From positions 107,442 through 171,441 of the forward strand of contig CAJUTV010000009.1 in assembly GCA_910589305.1 (NCBI GenBank): a stretch of DNA of 64,000 bases, given 5' to 3'. This DNA comes from an uncultured Lachnospira sp. (GTDB lineage: Bacteria; Bacillota; Clostridia; Lachnospirales; Lachnospiraceae). This document shows, in pieces, positions 1 through 8,850 of this stretch (position 1 is the first letter of the stretch; the number at the start of each line of letters is the position of its first letter). Under the pieces are notes generated by a model. It was not told the DNA's origin and did no database searches. It saw nothing but the letters and a program-made list of their open reading frames with translations. The translations under genes and the position numbers were made by a program.

Positions 1-778
1 TGCTTGTATGATAAGGCAGGATAAAAGCTGCGCCAGAAAGATGCGGTGTCTCAATAGGAATCGCATCGAGGAAATTTTCATTAAAAAGCCATTCACCAAA
101 CGATAAAAGCTGTCGTTGTCCTAAATGAGTAAATTCTTGCGGCATATAGTTAATTGGTTTGGATAGACTATTAATATATACAGGAACAGGCAGTGTAAGT
201 CCATAATATTGTACAAGGCTTTGTAATGTTTCAGAATTATAATATTTTTGACATTCATCTTTAGCATATAGTATAATTGTTGTGCCAGCATCTACAGTTT
301 GTGTGCAGTCATCAAGAGAAAACGTTGTTGTTTCTTCAAGTGTATATGTACCATCTGGAAATCCTTTCCAAATATGTGCAGGACTGCCATCAATGGACTT
401 TGAGTGAACTTCAATAACATCTGATATCATAAAACAAGAAAGCAATCCAATTCCAAAACGTCCGATAAAATCTTCAGATTCATATTCATCTATTAAATTA
501 TGTTTAGAGGATTGTCCAATAATTGCAAGAAAATGGTGGATTTCTTTTTCGTTAAGCCCTGAACCATTATCTTTAAAAATGATTTTTCGATGTGGTTCTA
601 CTTTTATATGAATAACTCCATTATCCCAGTCTTTTTGTAAAAGTTTTCGTTGTGTTATAGCATCAACACCATTTTGTAATAATTCTCGTATAAAAACATC
701 GGGTGTTTTATATAAATGATTTGATAAAATATCTAACATTCCTCCAAGATTTACCTGGAAATTAAAGGTGTTTTTCAT
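1..778 (-). CDS. HSP90-family ATPase, partial (N-terminal part)
   Basis: The gene is read leftward from an ATG at 778 and runs off the window edge, leaving about 259 codons. The visible part is the GHKL ATPase domain of the HSP90 family: RELLQNGVDA carries the conserved Asn of the first ATP motif, DNGSGL is the second and GRFGIGLLS the glycine-rich lid region. HSP90 proteins are cytosolic ATP-driven chaperones. The sequence differs noticeably from classical HtpG, so it may belong to the divergent HSP90-like branch found in many bacteria. The start is supported by CGGAGGTTC just upstream. It is divergent from pflA. Confidence 0.85.
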   Translation of the reverse strand, partial: MKNTFNFQVNLGGMLDILSNHLYKTPDVFIRELLQNGVDAITQRKLLQKDWDNGVIHIKVEPHRKIIFKDNGSGLNEKEIHHFLAIIGQSSKHNLIDEYESEDFIGRFGIGLLSCFMISDVIEVHSKSIDGSPAHIWKGFPDGTYTLEETTTFSLDDCTQTVDAGTTIILYAKDECQKYYNSETLQSLVQYYGLTLPVPVYINSLSKPINYMPQEFTHLGQRQLLSFGEWLFNENFLDAIPIETPHLSGAAFILPYHTS

Positions 779-1109
779 AATGAACCTCCGTTTTGAAGTG
801 TAGCGTGTAAACTGCATAATAAAAATTGTGAATTTCTATCATTAAATCTAATATTCTTTGTGCGAAAAAATGATTAAAAGTTAAAATATTTTAAATAGTT
901 TTTACACATATTCTTATTTTTTAAATTTATAATTTGTTATAAAATAGATAAAGATAATTTATAGTAGACAGTATATCACAAAAATTGGTATAATGTACAG
1001 GTACTTGTTTATACTAATATTTGCTCCTTGTGGCACTTATCAATAAGTTTTAAGTGTGCCAAGAGATATTGTTCATAGAAATAAAAGTTGTTTTAGAAAG
1101 GTAAAATAT
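779..1109. other. Divergent intergenic region between HSP90-like gene and pflA
   Basis: This 331-bp A+T-rich stretch holds the promoters of the two divergent genes. The only structure seen besides the pflA promoter is a hairpin in the pflA leader at about 1030-1062, in which TGGCACTTA pairs with TAAGTGTGCCA. No coding sequence is evident. Confidence 0.5.
965..994 (+). promoter_or_regulatory. Probable sigma-A promoter of pflA
   Basis: TAGACA at 965-970 and TATAAT at 989-994 are separated by 18 bp, a near-consensus housekeeping promoter about 115 bp upstream of the pflA start. The long leader contains a hairpin (about 1030-1062) that could act in attenuation or stability; its role is unknown. 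Confidence 0.6.
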
Positions 1110-1874
1110 ATGTCTAATATTAAGGGAATCATTCATTCTGTAGAAAGTTTCGGTTCGGTTGATGGACCGGGAGTGCGTTATATTATATTTTTACAGGGTT
1201 GTAAAATGCGATGTAAATATTGTCACAATCCAGATACATGGGCTTTAAAAGATAAAAATGCTTATGAAGAAGCACCAGAAGATACGCTAAATAAAGCGTT
1301 AAGGTATAGAACTTATTGGAAAAATGATGGTGGTATTACAGTAAGTGGAGGAGAGGCTTTATTACAAATTGATTATGTTATAGAGTTGTTTCGATTGGCA
1401 AAAGAAAAAGGTGTTCATACGACGTTGGATACTTCTGGCGGACCTTTTACAAGAGAAGAGCCTTTTTTTAGCAAATTTCAAGAGTTGATGAAGTATACCG
1501 ATTTATTTTTGTTGGATATAAAACATATAAATCGTCAAAAACATATTGACCTTACAATGAAGGATAATGCGAATATTCTTGATATGGCAACTTATCTTTC
1601 AGATAATGGCAAAGATATGTGGATAAGGCATGTGCTTGTGCCAGGTATTACAAATGATGAAGAAGATTTGAAAAAGCTTTCAGAGTTTGTAAAAGGACTA
1701 AAAACAGTACGCCGCTTTGAAGTTTTGCCATATCATACATTAGGTGTTTTTAAGTGGAAACAATTAGGTATTGAATATACTTTAGATGATGTAAAGTCGC
1801 CAACAGATGAAGAAATAAAGGTTGCCAATGATTTGCTTCACACAGCAGATTATGATATAATAACCACAGCATAG
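1110..1874 (+). CDS. pflA: Pyruvate formate-lyase activating enzyme (radical SAM)
   Basis: A 254-residue radical SAM enzyme of the glycyl-radical activase family, which installs the glycyl radical on pyruvate formate-lyase under anaerobic conditions. The CxxxCxxC cluster motif is C31-KMR-C-KY-C38, preceded by the typical SFGSVDGPGVR segment; DTSGG lies near residue 125. The start at 1110 is preferred over an upstream in-frame codon at 1056 because AGAAAGG lies 8 bp in front and the family begins near this Met. No pflB lies next to it inside the window, so its partner must be elsewhere or beyond the left flank. Confidence 0.93.
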   Translation: MSNIKGIIHSVESFGSVDGPGVRYIIFLQGCKMRCKYCHNPDTWALKDKNAYEEAPEDTLNKALRYRTYWKNDGGITVSGGEALLQIDYVIELFRLAKEKGVHTTLDTSGGPFTREEPFFSKFQELMKYTDLFLLDIKHINRQKHIDLTMKDNANILDMATYLSDNGKDMWIRHVLVPGITNDEEDLKKLSEFVKGLKTVRRFEVLPYHTLGVFKWKQLGIEYTLDDVKSPTDEEIKVANDLLHTADYDIITTA

Positions 1875-1938
1875 CTGTGATATCATCTTACTATGTATGA
1901 AATTATAGTATAATAGCCACAGCTATGCTGTGGCATTT
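1862..1938 (+). terminator. Hairpin after pflA, possible terminator
   Basis: CCACAGCATAGCTGTG overlaps the pflA stop, and CCACAGCTATGCTGTGG lies 55 bp later. Each is self-complementary and the two are also complementary to each other, so either two small hairpins or one long one can form. The T-run after the second arm is weak. Confidence 0.45.
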
Positions 1939-2021
1939 GTTATGATGTTAGTGTGTCGTGTTATTTTTTTATATTAGTTTGCACAAAGTAATGGTATAAG
2001 TATTTTAATAAAGGCGGAGAT

Positions 2022-3845
2022 ATGGTATATAATAGTGATTTGTTTTGTAAAAAATGTGCTCAACAAATTATCGTTCCAGAGGTAGTTCAAGAAGATTTGC
2101 TTAGTATTATAGAAGAAAAGTTAAAAAAGGCAGGATTTTATTATCGAGTGGCATATCGGGTAAAGTCGGTTGATTCTATAGTAGATAAGCTTCAGCGCAA
2201 AGAGTATCGAAAAAGGGCATCGGATAATGAAGATAAGAAGATGCAGGATTTAATTGGGATTAGAATTATTCTCTATTTTGAAGATGATGTATCTATATGT
2301 AGAAATCTATTAGATACATTATTTATAGAGCCTGGAATTTGGGAAACAACAGAAGCAAATGAATATGAATTTAGGGCAATGAAAGTAAATGGTATATTTA
2401 AGCTGCCTGGTTATCTTGCTAAAACTATTGTAAATCCGTTATTAAAAGACTATATTGATGATACATTTGAAGTCCAAGTGCGGACGAACTCTTTTGAAGG
2501 GTGGCATGAGATAGAACATGATTTGCGCTACAAAGGTTCTGCTTTTGGAGATGGCAATGAACATTTGGCAAGAAAGATGAATAGCATTTTAGCAACATTG
2601 GAATTATGTGATGACTCTTTAGTAAATTTAATTGAAGATTTAGGACATCAGCATTATAAAGACCATAATTGGTCGGATATGATTCGATGTCATTATCGTT
2701 TAAAACTTAACAATGAAGATATCAACCCTGAAATTGCAAATATACTAGATAATAATATCAATCTTGCAAAGGCATTTTATAAATTTAGCAGAGCGAAAGC
2801 AATAACAAAGTTATGGAATAATACATCGGATAGACCGCCAAATCTTTCAGTAAATTATATTATTTACATTGTTAATACGATTGGACCATGTAATGATAAA
2901 ATTTCGGAAGCCTTTTTTAATATAGAAGGAAAATTAGGCACAGATGATTTTAACAATAAACGAAAAAAATTTGAACCATTTAAAAGATTGGGGACATATA
3001 CTGTATTTAAGGCAGAAACTTATTTAGATACAAGCAATGTGACCGAAATGGATGCATTTAAAAAGGCTTCAGGATATATATATGCTTGGATTAAATCAAG
3101 ATATAATGAAGCCTTAGATGGACTTCCTGAATATGTCAATAATTATTCGGGGAATGAACCTGGATATTCTGTAGAGATTGTATATGATGAACAAGATATG
3201 TATTTTGCCCAAGAATCAACACATATTGATGCAAAAATTGCCAATAGAATATGGGTATCAAAAGCTTTTTTAAAGAAAACATCAGATGGTATACAGTTTG
3301 TTGTTTCTAATGTATATGCAGAGCCTAAGGAAAGATATCGAGATACTGACAATGTTTTATTTTCAAGACCTAATTTTTATGGTGAAATTGCAGACAATAT
3401 AGGTATTTGTGACTGTGAACGGTTAAAAGAAAATGTAAAATGTATTACAGATAATAATTATGATGAGTTTGTAAATTTGATACATAATGCAAACAGACGT
3501 TTTCCTGTGATTTTATTTATAGGGAGCAAAGAGAAATGGCTTGATAAGTTTGATATTGGTTATTTTTCATATCTTGTGGGATATTATGCTCATATACGAA
3601 TTATTGAAGACTTGTCTTGTCAAGAACGATTTGCTATGCAGTATCATTTGGATATGAATCGGTATCAAGATTCAATAACCGTATTATATGCAGGAGAGGA
3701 ACCGCAAACAAGTTATGGTTCTGATATTATGGATACAACGTTTGAAGTTATTAAATTAGAGCAAAAAAAATATTGGAATGAGAACGGATGCAGAGCATAT
3801 AGAAGACGATTAGTTGCAGATATTCGAGAAAATAATATAAAATAA
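2022..3845 (+). CDS. Large protein with divergent RelA/SpoT-type nucleotidyltransferase domain
   Basis: A 607-residue protein. Residues about 20-200 resemble the (p)ppGpp synthetase fold: DLIGIRIILYFEDD matches the DxxGxRI segment, and EVQVRTNSFEGWHEIEHDL matches the EhQhRT...W..xEH block. The loop that in active synthetases carries the guanine-stacking Tyr (NGYxSxH type) reads NGIFKLPGYL here, so pyrophosphokinase activity is doubtful. A CxxC pair (CKKC) stands at the N-terminus. Residues about 225-607 show nothing I recognise, with no membrane segment. It may be a divergent alarmone synthetase, a toxSAS-like enzyme or an inactive sensor. Next downstream, 18 bp away, is an AbrB-type antitoxin gene. 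Start supported by AGGCGGAG. Confidence 0.6.
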   Translation: MVYNSDLFCKKCAQQIIVPEVVQEDLLSIIEEKLKKAGFYYRVAYRVKSVDSIVDKLQRKEYRKRASDNEDKKMQDLIGIRIILYFEDDVSICRNLLDTLFIEPGIWETTEANEYEFRAMKVNGIFKLPGYLAKTIVNPLLKDYIDDTFEVQVRTNSFEGWHEIEHDLRYKGSAFGDGNEHLARKMNSILATLELCDDSLVNLIEDLGHQHYKDHNWSDMIRCHYRLKLNNEDINPEIANILDNNINLAKAFYKFSRAKAITKLWNNTSDRPPNLSVNYIIYIVNTIGPCNDKISEAFFNIEGKLGTDDFNNKRKKFEPFKRLGTYTVFKAETYLDTSNVTEMDAFKKASGYIYAWIKSRYNEALDGLPEYVNNYSGNEPGYSVEIVYDEQDMYFAQESTHIDAKIANRIWVSKAFLKKTSDGIQFVVSNVYAEPKERYRDTDNVLFSRPNFYGEIADNIGICDCERLKENVKCITDNNYDEFVNLIHNANRRFPVILFIGSKEKWLDKFDIGYFSYLVGYYAHIRIIEDLSCQERFAMQYHLDMNRYQDSITVLYAGEEPQTSYGSDIMDTTFEVIKLEQKKYWNENGCRAYRRRLVADIRENNIK

Positions 3846-3863
3846 TAAGAATGGGGGATTTAT

Positions 3864-4121
3864 ATGGAAATTACAAAATTGTCAGACAAAGGACAAATAA
3901 CTCTTCCTATATCTATAAGAAAAAAATTACAATTAAAAGCAGGAGATAAAGTTGTAATTCTTGAAGAAAATGGTAGGTTTTATATGGAAAATTCTGCGCT
4001 TATGGCATTTAGTAAAGTTGCTAATGATTTTAAAGGTGCTGCAATTGAGGCAGGTTTTAATTCTGAAGATGAAATGCAAGATTATATGCAAGAAATTCGT
4101 AAAGAAGTAAGGGGGTATTAA
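3864..4121 (+). CDS. AbrB/MazE-type antitoxin
   Basis: An 85-residue protein with an N-terminal SpoVT/AbrB swapped-hairpin DNA-binding domain: MEITKLSDKGQITLPISIRK is the classic motif, followed by LKAGDKVVILEENGRF. The C-terminal 40 residues (about 45-85) would be the toxin-neutralising tail. The gene ends 3 bp before the PIN-domain gene, the usual antitoxin-first arrangement; antitoxins of this kind normally bind and repress their own promoter. GGGGG precedes the start. Confidence 0.85.
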   Translation: MEITKLSDKGQITLPISIRKKLQLKAGDKVVILEENGRFYMENSALMAFSKVANDFKGAAIEAGFNSEDEMQDYMQEIRKEVRGY

Positions 4122-4124
4122 TTA

Positions 4125-4529
4125 TTGAGAGTAATGTTAGATACAAATATTTTAGTTTCAATAATTTTCTTTCCTTCAGATATTACCAAACAATTGACAA
4201 AGCAATTAGCTATTTATCATAAAATTATTTTATGTGATTATGTAATTGAAGAATTAAGATTAGTTACACAGCGAAAATTTCCTAAAAAAATAAATTCATT
4301 AAATCAATTTTTTATTGAATTACCTTTTGATATGGTTTATTCTCCAAGAAATTTAAGTTCAGAAAGTTTAAATATGATGAGGGATATAAAAGATTCTCCC
4401 ATATTAGTAACAGCAATTATAGAAAATGTGGATATATTTATTACAGGAGATAAAGACTTTCATGTTTTAGATATTGAACAGCCTGAAATAATGACAATGG
4501 TTGATTTTTTAGAAAAATATAACAATTAA
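4125..4529 (+). CDS. PIN-domain toxin (putative RNase)
   Basis: A 134-residue PIN-domain protein, probably a metal-dependent endoribonuclease toxin. The acidic residues are visible in MLDTNILVS (residues 4-12), in the MMRDIKDSPIL segment near residue 88 and in FITGDKDF near residue 105. It resembles the longer 'PIN family toxin component' group (COG1569-like) rather than compact VapC. The start is a TTG 3 bp after the antitoxin stop, with AAGGGGG about 11 bp ahead. Its position between the RelA-like gene and gltX suggests one transcription unit. Confidence 0.8.
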   Translation: MRVMLDTNILVSIIFFPSDITKQLTKQLAIYHKIILCDYVIEELRLVTQRKFPKKINSLNQFFIELPFDMVYSPRNLSSESLNMMRDIKDSPILVTAIIENVDIFITGDKDFHVLDIEQPEIMTMVDFLEKYNN

Positions 4530-4544
4530 GAAATGAGGATAAAA

Positions 4545-6197
4545 ATGAATTACAATAAATTAGCAGATATGTTATTTCCTAATGTAACAAATACACCTGA
4601 ATTTTATGAAACGAAGTTTGCTAAGCGAAAACTTCCAAACAATGCACAGGTAACACGTATGGCGCCAAGTCCTACAGGATTTATTCACTTAGGCAATCTT
4701 TACAGCGCGTTGGCAGATGAGCGAATTGCTCATAAAAATGGAGGTGTATTTTATTTACGAATTGAAGATACCGATGAAAAGCGTAAAGTAGATGGTGCTG
4801 TTGAATTAATTATTGATACTTTAAGATATTTTGATATTGAATTTGACGAGGGTGCTGGCTTTGAGGAAAATGAGGAAACAAACGCGTATGGACCTTATTT
4901 TCAGAGACAGAGAGTAGATATATATCACGCCTATGCAAAAAGTTTAGTTGCAAAAGGACTAGCTTATCCTTGTTTTTGCACAGAAGAAGAACTTGACCGT
5001 GTAAGAAAAGAGCAGGAAGAACAAAAAGAACTAACAGGTTATTATGGAAAGTATGCGACTTGCCGTAATTTAACGATAGAAGAAATTGAGGCAAATCTTT
5101 TGGCAGGTAAATCATATGTTTTAAGATTGCGTTCACAGGGAAATCCAGAAAAAGAAATTACATTTGTAGATTCTATAAAAGGTGAAATAAAATTGCCTGA
5201 AAATATCCATGACATTGTGCTTTTAAAAAGAGATGGGATTCCTACGTATCATTTTGCACATGCCATTGACGACCATTTGATGCGAACAACAGTTGTTGTA
5301 AGAGGCGGGGAATGGCTTGCATCAGCTCCCATTCACTATGAACTTTTCCATCTTCTTGGATTTAAGATGCCAAAATATGCACATACAGCACATTTAATGA
5401 AAATTGATGAAGAGACAGGCGGTAAAAGAAAATTATCAAAGAGAAAAGACCCTGAATTATCATTAGATTATTATAAGAAGGATGGATATCATCCTTATTG
5501 TATGAAAGTATATTTGATGACTTTATTAAATTCTAATTTTGAGGAATGGCATGAAAAATTTGCAGATAAGGATATTAATGAATTTCCATTTTCGATTGAT
5601 AAGATGAATCAATCAGGTGCTCTTTTTGATAAGGATAAACTGCACAATATCTGTAAAAATGAATTGTCAAAACTTTCTGAAAATGAATTGTATGATTTCT
5701 TATATCAATGGGCAAGTGATTATGAACCTGAAAATAAAGAAATTTGGTTTGCAGATAAAGAAAAAATATTGAGTATTTTAAGGCTTTATATGGGCGTTGG
5801 CATGAAGAGAAGAAGAAAAGACCTTATGTATGCAAAACAGATATTTGAATTATTTTCATACTTTTTTGATGGTTCAAAAGCAGATGAAAAGGATTCATTT
5901 AAGTTCGATACAGATGAAGTTCACGCAATTCTTACGAAATATCTTGAATCATATAATCATGCGGATGACAATAGTACATGGTTTAATAAGTTAAAAGAGA
6001 TTGCAGATTCCTTAGGATATGCATCCGATATGAAAGCATATAAAGCAGCTCCTGAAACATTTAAAGGGAATGTGTCTGATGTGGCGGAGGTTATAAGAAT
6101 AGCCGTTACAGGGCGTGCAAATACACCGGATTTATGGACAATTGTTCATATTATGGGGGAGGCACAGATGAGAGAACGAATTGAGGCTGTACTTTGA
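4545..6197 (+). CDS. gltX: Glutamyl-tRNA synthetase
   Basis: A 550-residue class I synthetase that attaches Glu to tRNA-Glu (in many Clostridia also to tRNA-Gln, followed by amidation). The HIGH-type motif is PSPTGFIHLGNL near residue 43 and the KMSKS-type motif is KRKLSKRKDPE near residue 285; YLRIEDTDEKRK is the typical catalytic-domain segment. The start at 4545 is preferred to an ATG at 4533 because GAGGA lies 6 bp ahead of it. The C-terminal half carries the anticodon-binding region and is somewhat longer than in E. coli GltX (471 aa), as in other Lachnospiraceae enzymes. Confidence 0.92.
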   Translation: MNYNKLADMLFPNVTNTPEFYETKFAKRKLPNNAQVTRMAPSPTGFIHLGNLYSALADERIAHKNGGVFYLRIEDTDEKRKVDGAVELIIDTLRYFDIEFDEGAGFEENEETNAYGPYFQRQRVDIYHAYAKSLVAKGLAYPCFCTEEELDRVRKEQEEQKELTGYYGKYATCRNLTIEEIEANLLAGKSYVLRLRSQGNPEKEITFVDSIKGEIKLPENIHDIVLLKRDGIPTYHFAHAIDDHLMRTTVVVRGGEWLASAPIHYELFHLLGFKMPKYAHTAHLMKIDEETGGKRKLSKRKDPELSLDYYKKDGYHPYCMKVYLMTLLNSNFEEWHEKFADKDINEFPFSIDKMNQSGALFDKDKLHNICKNELSKLSENELYDFLYQWASDYEPENKEIWFADKEKILSILRLYMGVGMKRRRKDLMYAKQIFELFSYFFDGSKADEKDSFKFDTDEVHAILTKYLESYNHADDNSTWFNKLKEIADSLGYASDMKAYKAAPETFKGNVSDVAEVIRIAVTGRANTPDLWTIVHIMGEAQMRERIEAVL

Positions 6198-6470
6198 CAT
6201 AAAAAAATATAGCCAACAACCACCTAAATTAATTAAGAGGGGGATAAAAAAGGTGGTCGCTGCTATATACCAAAAAATGAGAGGTTGTTATAATTATTGT
6301 TGCAGGTGGAGCAACAGTAATTATATAATGTGATAAACTGTATATATAACAATAATATAACAATTTATTACATTAAACAGAATATAGCACTGCATGATTA
6401 TAAAAACTACTGATTTTTACGCTTTATTTTAATATTTTACAGAAATATGGCTATTTTTGATTATTAATAG
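6198..6470. other. Structured intergenic region, possible ncRNA or small repeat
   Basis: No coding sequence is evident. Two hairpins can be drawn. One pairs TATAGC...ACCACCT (6209-6226) with AGGTGGT...GCTATA (about 6250-6267). The other is a 15-bp stem, TATAATTATTGTTGC with GCAACAGTAATTATA (about 6290-6326), with one G-U pair. An outer match, AAAAATATAGCCA near 6204 against TGGCTATTTTT near 6448, would enclose both and competes with the first hairpin. This could be a structured RNA or a MITE-like sequence; neither can be decided here. Confidence 0.4.
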
Positions 6471-6512
6471 GCTGTGGTAATATGTTTATATCCTTTGACG
6501 TTAGGAGGTCTT

Positions 6513-7367
6513 ATGGAACAAGGCACAGATAATGATTATATATATGACATTAGTATAGAAAGACCAATTGGTACATCGCATCCAGAACATCCATCAATTG
6601 TATATTCGGTTAATTATGGATATGTAGATGGTGTAGAGGCTGCTAATGGAGGAAGACAAGGTGCATATATTGTTGGAGTAGATACACCTGTTGATAGATT
6701 TGCTGGAAAAAAAATAGCAATTATTCATCGTGTTGGAGATGATGAACAATGGGTAATTGCTCCTGAAAATATGCCATTTAATAAGCAGCAAATTGAAGAG
6801 ATGGTTTATTTTGCAGAACAACTATTTGACAGTAATATTGAGATGCTTAATGAAGAAATGTGGGATGCATATGATAGACAGGGAAATGGGCTAGGTTATC
6901 AAATTCCAAGAAGTATGGCAAAATCCTTAAATGAAGGTGTTTATCATATTGTTGTTAATGTCTATGTATTAAGAAGTGATGGGTGTATTTTGACAACACA
7001 GAGGTCAAGAAATAAGACATATCCATTAAAATGGGAGATAACAGGAGGGTCGATACTTTCTGGTGAGACACCTATTGAAGGGGCAAAACGTGAATTGTTT
7101 GAAGAGACAGGTATTCAAGCGGATATAAAAGATTTAATTGAATTATATTGTTATGTTGATGATATAAGACACTGTATTTATCATACATATTTAGTTCATA
7201 TTTCAACAACAACACAAATTCATCTTCAAATTGGAGAAACAATGGATTATACTTTTTTAAGTTTAAACGATTTTATTAAATTGGTTGAATCAGACCGATT
7301 TGTTCCTTCAGAGAAGGGACGATTTAAGTTGTTTAAAAATTCAATAATAGCAGCACTGGATACATAG
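6513..7367 (+). CDS. Pyrophosphatase-like domain fused to Nudix hydrolase
   Basis: A 284-residue two-domain protein. Residues about 1-110 resemble a soluble inorganic pyrophosphatase-like core (IERPIGTSHPEHP, YSVNYGYV, AYIVGVDTPVDRFAGK, WVIAPENMPF), probably without the full set of metal ligands. Residues about 145-280 form a Nudix hydrolase with the box GGSILSGETPIEGAKRELF followed by EETGI. Nudix enzymes hydrolyse nucleoside diphosphates linked to another group; the substrate is unknown. The start at 6513 is chosen because AGGAGG lies 4 bp upstream; an upstream GTG at 6474 has no such site. Confidence 0.8.
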   Translation: MEQGTDNDYIYDISIERPIGTSHPEHPSIVYSVNYGYVDGVEAANGGRQGAYIVGVDTPVDRFAGKKIAIIHRVGDDEQWVIAPENMPFNKQQIEEMVYFAEQLFDSNIEMLNEEMWDAYDRQGNGLGYQIPRSMAKSLNEGVYHIVVNVYVLRSDGCILTTQRSRNKTYPLKWEITGGSILSGETPIEGAKRELFEETGIQADIKDLIELYCYVDDIRHCIYHTYLVHISTTTQIHLQIGETMDYTFLSLNDFIKLVESDRFVPSEKGRFKLFKNSIIAALDT

Positions 7368-7383
7368 TAAATGGAGGATTATT

Positions 7384-8652
7384 GTGAACGTTTTACATAA
7401 AGACATGCTTTTGTATGCAATAACAGATAACCGTTGTTTAAATGGTGTATCGTTAGAAGAACAGGTGCGACTTGCATTAGAAGGAGGCGCTACATTTTTA
7501 CAGCTAAGAGACAAAGAGTCTAGTCATGAAGAGTTGGTAAAAAAAGCGATTGCCTTAAAGAACATTGCAAAAGAATTTAATGTTCCATTTGTTGTCAATG
7601 ATGATGTAATGGCGGCAAAAGAATCCGATGCAGATGGAGTTCATATTGGACAAAGTGATATGAATTATAAGAAAGCTCGTGAAATTCTTGGGCATAATAA
7701 AATTATTGGCGTGACTGCCAAAACAGTTGAATTGGCAAAACAGGCACAGCGTATGGGAGCGGACTATATTGGCACAGGAGCTATCTTTGAATCGCATACA
7801 AAAAAAGATGCTGTCCGAATGGATAAAAAGACACTTATTCATATAGCTGATAGTGTAGATATTCCAGTGGTGGCAATAGGCGGCATTGCCTATGATAATA
7901 TGGATTATTTAAAAAATACAGGCGTTTCAGGAGTGGCAGTTGTCTCTGCTATATTTGGAGCTAATGATATCAAAACAGCTACGAATAAATTGCATCGTAA
8001 AGCAGATGAACTATTTGATTATCGAAAAAAGAATATTATATTTGATTTAGATGGAACACTATTTGACTCTATGCCATTTTGGAGCAGCATTTCGAGAGAA
8101 TATGCACAGTCGAAAGGAATAGAGCTTCCAGATGATTTTAGTGAAGCGACATATACAATGGATATGAATGAATGTTGTCATTATTTTCAAACGGTATTAA
8201 ATATTGATATTGAGACAGATAAGCTAAAAAAAGAAGTATTAAAACTTATGGAAAAACACTATGCTTATGATATTCCTATGAAGCCAGGAATGAGACGACT
8301 GATAATAAAAGAAAAAGAAATTGGAAGCAGAATGTGCATTTTTACAAATTCAGATGAAAAATGTGCTGATATGGCTTGTAAACGTATGGGAATAAGAGAT
8401 TGTTTTGAATTAATAACAACCTCTTATAATATAGGAATCAATAAAAAGAATCCTGCAAGTTATCAAAAAATATGTGAATTGATGGGATTTAATCCAAGTG
8501 AAACTATTGTATATGAAGATGTTTATCATGCTGTCAAAACAGCGAAGTCGGCAGGCTGTAAAACCATTGCAGTATTTGATAAGGATTCAGAAAAATTATG
8601 GAATGATATTGTGACTGAGGCAGATGATTTTATAAATTTAGATGTTTTTTAA
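7384..8652 (+). CDS. thiE: Thiamine-phosphate synthase fused to HAD phosphatase
   Basis: A 422-residue fusion. Residues 1-210 are ThiE, which joins HMP-pyrophosphate and thiazole phosphate to give thiamine phosphate: FLQLRDKE, FVVNDDV, DGVHIGQSD and VAIGGIAYDN are characteristic. Residues about 217-422 are a HAD-family hydrolase starting at FDLDGTLFDS, with FTNSDEK and YEDVYHAV as later motifs. A HAD partner could remove the phosphate from thiamine phosphate or an HMP phosphate, which is inference. GTG start with GGAGG upstream. thiS and thiF lie at the other end of the window. The stop codon is part of the TTTAA site of a mobile repeat. Confidence 0.9.
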   Translation: MNVLHKDMLLYAITDNRCLNGVSLEEQVRLALEGGATFLQLRDKESSHEELVKKAIALKNIAKEFNVPFVVNDDVMAAKESDADGVHIGQSDMNYKKAREILGHNKIIGVTAKTVELAKQAQRMGADYIGTGAIFESHTKKDAVRMDKKTLIHIADSVDIPVVAIGGIAYDNMDYLKNTGVSGVAVVSAIFGANDIKTATNKLHRKADELFDYRKKNIIFDLDGTLFDSMPFWSSISREYAQSKGIELPDDFSEATYTMDMNECCHYFQTVLNIDIETDKLKKEVLKLMEKHYAYDIPMKPGMRRLIIKEKEIGSRMCIFTNSDEKCADMACKRMGIRDCFELITTSYNIGINKKNPASYQKICELMGFNPSETIVYEDVYHAVKTAKSAGCKTIAVFDKDSEKLWNDIVTEADDFINLDVF

Positions 8653-8770
8653 CCGCATCAAGTCGCCTGCTTTAATGCTGTAGAGGCATAAGTGGGAGAG
8701 GGATGTATGTTATGATAGCGGCTAGATAATTTGAGTACGTAGTGCAGTGGATTAGAAATATCCGCTTAAT
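8653..8770 (+). mobile_element. TTTAA-targeting small repeat, copy 1 (diverged)
   Basis: The element begins directly after TTTAA, whose last bases are the stop codon of the ThiE-HAD gene. It shows the family order: CCGCATCAAG left end, hairpin region around AATGCTGTAGAGGCATAAGTG, a TATGATAGCGGCT segment and the right-end ATATCCGCTTAAT. It is more diverged than the copies near 40.5 and 62.4 kb. Confidence 0.75.
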
Positions 8771-8850
8771 TTGCATTAAATTGTAAATATTGGCTTGAGT
8801 AAGATTTTTTCGTTCTTTGTGCAAAAATTAATATAGAAATGAGGGTAAAT

